Shown: positions 60,295-64,000 of the stretch, in pieces
Numbering within the stretch: the first letter of the stretch is position 1
Layout of the letters: the number at the start of each line of letters is the position of its first letter
Assembly (NCBI GenBank): GCA_023399055.1
Contig: JAEWQV010000013.1
Coordinates: 62,001 to 126,000, forward strand
Direction of reading: 5' to 3'
Source: Bacillota bacterium
GTDB lineage: Bacteria > Bacillota > Clostridia > Lachnospirales > Lachnospiraceae
DNA: 64,000 nt
Position numbers and translations under genes: made by a program
Notes under the pieces: model-generated
Seen by the model: only the letters and a program-made list of their open reading frames with translations
Databases searched by the model: none
What the model was told of the DNA's origin: nothing

Positions 60295-60906
60295 ATGCAA
60301 ATCATTATAATAGGCTGCGGTAAAGTTGGCGCAAAATTAGCTTATACCCTATCCAAGGATGGTCATGACGTTGTGGTAGTATCAAATGATGGTACTGGAT
60401 TTAAGAATTTACCGCCGGATTTTGATGGTCTGACTTTAAGAGGAGTACCCATTGATCAGGACATCCTTAAAAATGCTGGGATTGAAAATGCAGATGCCTT
60501 TGTTGCAGTTTCTGAAGACGATAATACGAATATTATGGCGTGTCAGGTTGCCAAAGAAATCTTTAAGGTACCAAAAGTTATTGCAAGAATCTATAATCCT
60601 GAGCGGGAGCATGTCTTCCACCAATTTGGACTTGATACCATTTGCCCAACGGATATTACTGTAAATGTAATGCGTGAGCTGGTGGCGGTGAACGAGAATA
60701 TCAGCAGTCATAACATTGGAAACACCTCTTTAATCTTTAAGCATAAAAAGGTTATGGACTACTATGTCGGTAAAAAAATAGAACAGATTAAACTGAAAGA
60801 AGGTATGGTATTTGGTGTGATTCGAACAGGCGGCTTCCTATTTGCTAATAAGGTTGGTAAATTGATGGCCGAAGATGTTCTAGTAGTTGCTGATACCACT
60901 CGTTAA
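60295..60906 (+). CDS. TrkA family potassium uptake regulatory subunit (first copy)
   Basis: 203 residues. The RCK NAD-binding domain opens with IIIGCGKVGAKLAYTLSKDG (GxGxxG), and the acidic end of strand 2 is replaced by N/D in VVSNDG. ADAFVAVSEDDNTNIMACQV is the classical TrkA-N block. The C-terminal TrkA-C domain begins at about 135. It is a cytoplasmic nucleotide-sensing gate for the TrkH channel encoded downstream. AGGAGAATTCG precedes the ATG. A second TrkA gene follows after 28 bases, and TrkH after another 59. Confidence 0.9.
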   Translation: MQIIIIGCGKVGAKLAYTLSKDGHDVVVVSNDGTGFKNLPPDFDGLTLRGVPIDQDILKNAGIENADAFVAVSEDDNTNIMACQVAKEIFKVPKVIARIYNPEREHVFHQFGLDTICPTDITVNVMRELVAVNENISSHNIGNTSLIFKHKKVMDYYVGKKIEQIKLKEGMVFGVIRTGGFLFANKVGKLMAEDVLVVADTTR

Positions 60907-60934
60907 CAAAAACTAGTTATTTGGAGGAAATGGA

Positions 60935-61594
60935 ATGAAAATTGTTATTGCTGGTGCCGGTAAGGTCGGCTATTATTTGGTGAAAACACTGCTTCCGTAT
61001 AAACATAAAATAATCGTTATAGAAACCCAAAGAGAATTATGTGAAAAAATTGCAAACGAACTAAATATTAATACAGTAAACGGTGATGCTACCAGTATTG
61101 AGCATTTAACTGAAGCTTATGTAGATGAAGCTGATGTGTTTATTGCCCTCACAGGCAGAGATCAGGAGAACCTGATCTCCTGCCAGCTGGCAAAAAAGAA
61201 TTTCGGAGTAAAACGAACCATCGCCCGTGTAAATAATCCTAAAAACATCTCTGTATTTGAAAAACTAGGTGTAGATAAAGCCGTCAGCAGCACCTCTATT
61301 ATTGCTGATTTCATTGAACAGGAAGTGGACTTTTCCGGAATGAAAACCTTGATCGAATTAAAAGAAGGAAAAATCGCATTGAGTGAATTAACCATTACAA
61401 AAACCTCCCCTGTGATTGGTACTGCTTTAAAAGATCTTGAAATGCCAACGGAATGCCTTATCATTACAATGATTCGAAATGATGCTGTATTGATACCAAG
61501 TGGTACAACGGTTTTGCTGGAGGGCGATTATATTATTATTACCTCCTCTGTTAGTGATAAACAAGAGCTCAAGCATTTCTTTTTAGGAAAATAA
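60935..61594 (+). CDS. TrkA family potassium uptake regulatory subunit (second copy)
   Basis: 219 residues with TrkA-N (KIVIAGAGKVGYYLVKTLLP, then E in IIVIETQRELCEKIA) and TrkA-C (about 140-219). VNGDATSIEHLTEAYVDEAD matches the canonical VxGDAT motif of TrkA, which the first copy lacks (RGVPIDQDIL there), so the two subunits have diverged and may form a heteromeric ring. GGAGG lies before the ATG. It is the middle gene of the potassium operon. Confidence 0.92.
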   Translation: MKIVIAGAGKVGYYLVKTLLPYKHKIIVIETQRELCEKIANELNINTVNGDATSIEHLTEAYVDEADVFIALTGRDQENLISCQLAKKNFGVKRTIARVNNPKNISVFEKLGVDKAVSSTSIIADFIEQEVDFSGMKTLIELKEGKIALSELTITKTSPVIGTALKDLEMPTECLIITMIRNDAVLIPSGTTVLLEGDYIIITSSVSDKQELKHFFLGK

Positions 61595-61653
61595 AAATAT
61601 AACTTATAACTGTATTATCATATCACTGTATATTTTAATAAGAAGGTAAAAAA

Positions 61654-63036
61654 ATGATTTTAAAGAAAAAACACAGATCAACAAAACTCGATCCTTTTCG
61701 TATTGCACCTCCAAAATTGCTTGTACTAAGCTTTGCTCTACTCATATTGATCGGAGCAATCTTGCTCATGATGCCCTTCTCTTCCAGATCTGGTGAGTGG
61801 ACACCCTTCCTTGATGCACTCTTTACCTCAACCTCAGCCTCCTGCATTACGGGTCTCGTACTATATGACACGTATACCTATTGGTCTTTAGCTGGGCAGC
61901 TAATCATCTTGACCTTAATACAGGTAGGTGCTTTAGGAATTATTACACTGGCAACATTCTTTTCCATAATTTTAAGGAAAAAGCTAGGTATTAAACGAAT
62001 GATTCTAGCCCAGGAATCAATTAATTTCTTCTCATATTATGATGTTTTTAAAATAATTAAAAAAGTCATTATTATTACACTGTTAGTTGAATTAACCGGA
62101 GCGATTCTTTTATCTATCAGCTTTGTTCCTCGCTATGGTCCCATTGGATTTTACATGGGCATTTTCAGCTCCGTCTCTGCATTTTGTAATGCTGGCTTTG
62201 ATATCACCAGTGCAGCTGTAAGTGGTACCTTTATTAGTATAACTCCCTTTAATAATGATCCTATTGTCATATATACAATTAGTGGTCTAATTATTTTTGG
62301 TGGACTTGGTTTCTCTGTTTGGCACGACCTTTACATGTACCGTAAAACCAAACAGCTATTATTCCATAGCAAGCTAGTTATCGTCATTACCCTCATCCTC
62401 CTTGTGTCGGGTACCTTATTTATTCTTTTCAATGAATTTAATAATCCTAAAACCCTTGGAAGCATGGGCTTATTTGAAAAAATAAATGCCGCTTTCTTTC
62501 AATCAACTGCTGCGAGAACCGCTGGCTTTAATTCCATTAATCTTCCTGATATGAAAGAAATGTCCAAGGTATTTACTGTGTTGCTTATGTTCATTGGTGC
62601 AGCACCTGGCTCTACCGGAGGTGGTGTTAAGGTAACTACCTTTGGTGTAATTCTATTGGCGATTTTTTCACACTCCCTTGGTAAAGAAGATATCATTATG
62701 TTTAAAAGAAAAATACATCAAAATACTGTGAATAAATCCCTAGCTATTACTGGTTTGAGTATGATTTTAATTTTTGTAATAGCAACCATTATTGTTACGA
62801 TACAGCCCCAGTTTGATGTACTAGATATCTTATATGAAGCAACCTCTGCCTTTGGTACCGTTGGATTAACATTAGGTGCTACAACAGAGCTTTCCGAAAT
62901 AAGTAAAGTTCTCATAATCCTTACCATGTTTTTCGGTCGTGTTGGCCCCATTTCCTTTGCGGTTGCTCTGACTTTAAAATCAACGAGGAGAACCAGTGAT
63001 TATGTATATCCAGAAGCTAAAATATTGGTTGGTTAA
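61654..63036 (+). CDS. TrkH/KtrB family potassium channel subunit
   Basis: 460 residues. It has the four-repeat architecture of Trk/Ktr channels, with each selectivity-filter loop visible: SASCITGLVLYDT, SAFCNAGFDIT, RTAGFNSINLPD and SAFGTVGLTLGAT, each with the key glycine. GAAPGSTGGGVKVTTFGVIL is the conserved segment after the third repeat's pore that lines the gate. The protein forms the potassium pore, gated by the two TrkA-type subunits encoded upstream. The AAGAAGG site before the ATG is modest. Confidence 0.93.
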   Translation: MILKKKHRSTKLDPFRIAPPKLLVLSFALLILIGAILLMMPFSSRSGEWTPFLDALFTSTSASCITGLVLYDTYTYWSLAGQLIILTLIQVGALGIITLATFFSIILRKKLGIKRMILAQESINFFSYYDVFKIIKKVIIITLLVELTGAILLSISFVPRYGPIGFYMGIFSSVSAFCNAGFDITSAAVSGTFISITPFNNDPIVIYTISGLIIFGGLGFSVWHDLYMYRKTKQLLFHSKLVIVITLILLVSGTLFILFNEFNNPKTLGSMGLFEKINAAFFQSTAARTAGFNSINLPDMKEMSKVFTVLLMFIGAAPGSTGGGVKVTTFGVILLAIFSHSLGKEDIIMFKRKIHQNTVNKSLAITGLSMILIFVIATIIVTIQPQFDVLDILYEATSAFGTVGLTLGATTELSEISKVLIILTMFFGRVGPISFAVALTLKSTRRTSDYVYPEAKILVG

Positions 63037-63078
63037 TTCCTGCTGCGTTTATTGTAGTACCTGATATTTACCAAACTC

Positions 63079-63180
63079 TCCTGGAGGTGTAGCGATTCTT
63101 TAAACCTGGTCAAAGACATCTGTTAATCACAATATAGAACATTTTATTACACAATTTAGCAGAGAGTTGATGATTAAAGG
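63079..63180 (+). pseudogene. Decayed AraC regulator fragment (two joined pieces)
   Basis: Plus-strand DNA reads PGGVAI, then after a one-base shift FKPGQRHLL, matching PGDVAVIFKPGQKHLY of the intact AraC protein at 5362. It then jumps directly to NIEHFITQFSRE, matching NTEHFIRQFKRE near that protein's C-terminus. About 560 bases of the original gene between the two blocks are missing. There is no open reading frame of useful length. Confidence 0.75.
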
Positions 63181-63209
63181 ATTTTGCTGCAACATAATCT
63201 TGGGACGGT

Positions 63210-63258
63210 AAGAGGCTAAATTTGTAGGTGAATTTACTCACCTAAAACTTAGCCTCTT
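63210..63258. terminator. Nested hairpin between convergent TrkH and ABC-2 genes
   Basis: Outer arms AAGAGGCTAA / TTAGCCTCTT and inner arms TAGGTGA / TCACCTA fold as a hairpin within a hairpin. It lies 174 bases beyond trkH and 100 bases beyond the end of the leftward gene, so it can serve both. The two-level fold recalls the repeats at 20577 and 57927, though the sequence differs. Confidence 0.65.
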
Positions 63259-63357
63259 GATATTTAAATATTGATCTTTTTGATTATTAAACTCTCTTAT
63301 GATTTGGGATGCTGAGCACCAATATTTCACTCCTTCCACCCTGAAATCTTTCAAACA

Positions 63358-64000
63358 TTAAGCGCCTTCAACCATATCCCTTTTGCTATATCCAATATAT
63401 CCAATAATCATTAAGGCAATGCTTATTACTGTCATTGTAATAAAGATTACTTCATCAAATTTATCCACTGGCATTCTTGGAATCCAACTTTGTACGGCTG
63501 TTTTTGAAAACCATTCCGGTAAATCTAAAATTCCGCCAAAGTAGTTTATTGCAAAAGAATAACCAAGATATACATAAATAACTTTACCTAGCTTTGGTGC
63601 CCAACCTAAAGCCAAAGTTGCAAGACCAACAAAGAACAGAATAGAAGGTAAGAAGTTATAGCCTGCCAAAATAAAATCTTTCATAGACATAGGAGAACTG
63701 TCACCCATAGCAGAAATTGCTGTACCGCCAAGACTACCCGCTGCAAGCAAAATTCCCACTACTCCAGCGATAATCGCTAAAATCAAACTTACCCAATAGA
63801 GCTGTGCACGAGTTACCTTTGTCGAATAAAGCTGGCTCAAATGTAGCCGAACCTCTTCCGAGAAAAGTTTATTAACGATGGCAATAGGCAAAATAGAAAC
63901 CAGTCCCATCATTACCATCATGATGGTTCCAGTAAATGATGCTTCAATTGAAACACCTGCCAACGAAAACATTTGGCTCATCATTTCATTGCTTTCAAGG
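63358..64000 (-). CDS. ABC-2 type exporter permease, C-terminal part (gene starts beyond the window)
   Basis: The leftward frame is open to the window edge, so only the C-terminal ~214 residues are seen. At least six hydrophobic segments are present. IVNKLFSEEVRLHLSQLYST and VTRAQLYWVSLILAIIAGVV are typical of the large ABC-2 permeases (~530 residues) of the antibiotic or peptide exporter type, where the second half repeats the first. An ATPase gene is expected to the right of the window. The substrate is not known. Confidence 0.72.
   Translation of the reverse strand, partial: LESNEMMSQMFSLAGVSIEASFTGTIMMVMMGLVSILPIAIVNKLFSEEVRLHLSQLYSTKVTRAQLYWVSLILAIIAGVVGILLAAGSLGGTAISAMGDSSPMSMKDFILAGYNFLPSILFFVGLATLALGWAPKLGKVIYVYLGYSFAINYFGGILDLPEWFSKTAVQSWIPRMPVDKFDEVIFITMTVISIALMIIGYIGYSKRDMVEGA

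Noticed and set aside
1..64000. tRNA, rRNA, CRISPR array, prophage or intact transposase genes
   Set aside because: None was recognised on reading both strands; the repeat arrays at 23787 and 35235 have no spacers and are too short for CRISPR.

Overview
The window looks like the chromosome of a plant-polysaccharide-degrading, spore-forming member of the Lachnospiraceae. It resembles Lachnoclostridium (Clostridium) phytofermentans and relatives; that naming is from memory and was not checked by a search. The basis is low GC, strong AGGAGG ribosome sites, SUF iron-sulfur assembly of the SufU type, several sugar ABC importers paired with YesM/YesN-type two-component systems, a wall-anchored laminarinase and a LysM spore-type protein. 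No tRNA, rRNA, CRISPR array, phage or intact insertion sequence was seen. Layout: 1-3191 is the end of a suf operon (sufB C-terminus, sufD, sufS, sufU). 3348-6210 is a GH2 glycosidase with a divergent AraC regulator. 6223-13815 is a maltodextrin/starch locus: a GH13 enzyme, a binding lipoprotein and two permeases read leftward, a divergent and apparently leaderless LacI gene, and a predicted carbohydrate-binding lipoprotein with its own double operator. 14258-16302 holds two GNAT acetyltransferases and a flavodoxin-like reductase. 16451-27266 is a second sugar locus: a GH65 phosphorylase, permeases, a binding protein, a DUF4432 mutarotase-like protein and a two-component system. 27537-45830 is accessory material: a TetR operon, a D,D-carboxypeptidase homologue with an altered motif, a compact UvrA paralogue with AraC/GyrI and serine hydrolase partners, a ferredoxin-domain protein, VOC proteins, methyltransferases, redox genes with Rrf2 and WYL regulators, and a LysM protein with a GH18 domain that has lost its catalytic residues. 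45957-59378 is a beta-glucan locus: a very large cell-wall GH16 protein, a TetR/MFS/kinase operon, and a binding protein-permease-permease-histidine kinase-response regulator operon. 59652-63036 holds a YnfA-like protein and a Trk/Ktr potassium system, and a partial ABC-2 permease runs off the right edge. How the genes work together: extracellular or wall-bound enzymes release oligosaccharides, lipoproteins and MalFG-type permeases import them, and cytoplasmic GH13, GH65 and GH2 enzymes process them. None of the three importers has an ATPase here, so a shared MsmX-type ATPase elsewhere is implied. The most unusual signals are not genes. A related, doubly folded repeat of about 90 bp sits between the binding-protein gene and the first permease gene in two separate importer operons, and arrays of small hairpins sit between the two permease genes of the same two operons. 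The intergenic regions also contain several decayed gene fragments, two of them recognisable as relics of genes present intact in this window (a VOC protein and an AraC regulator), and two short tandem-repeat arrays in upstream regions.
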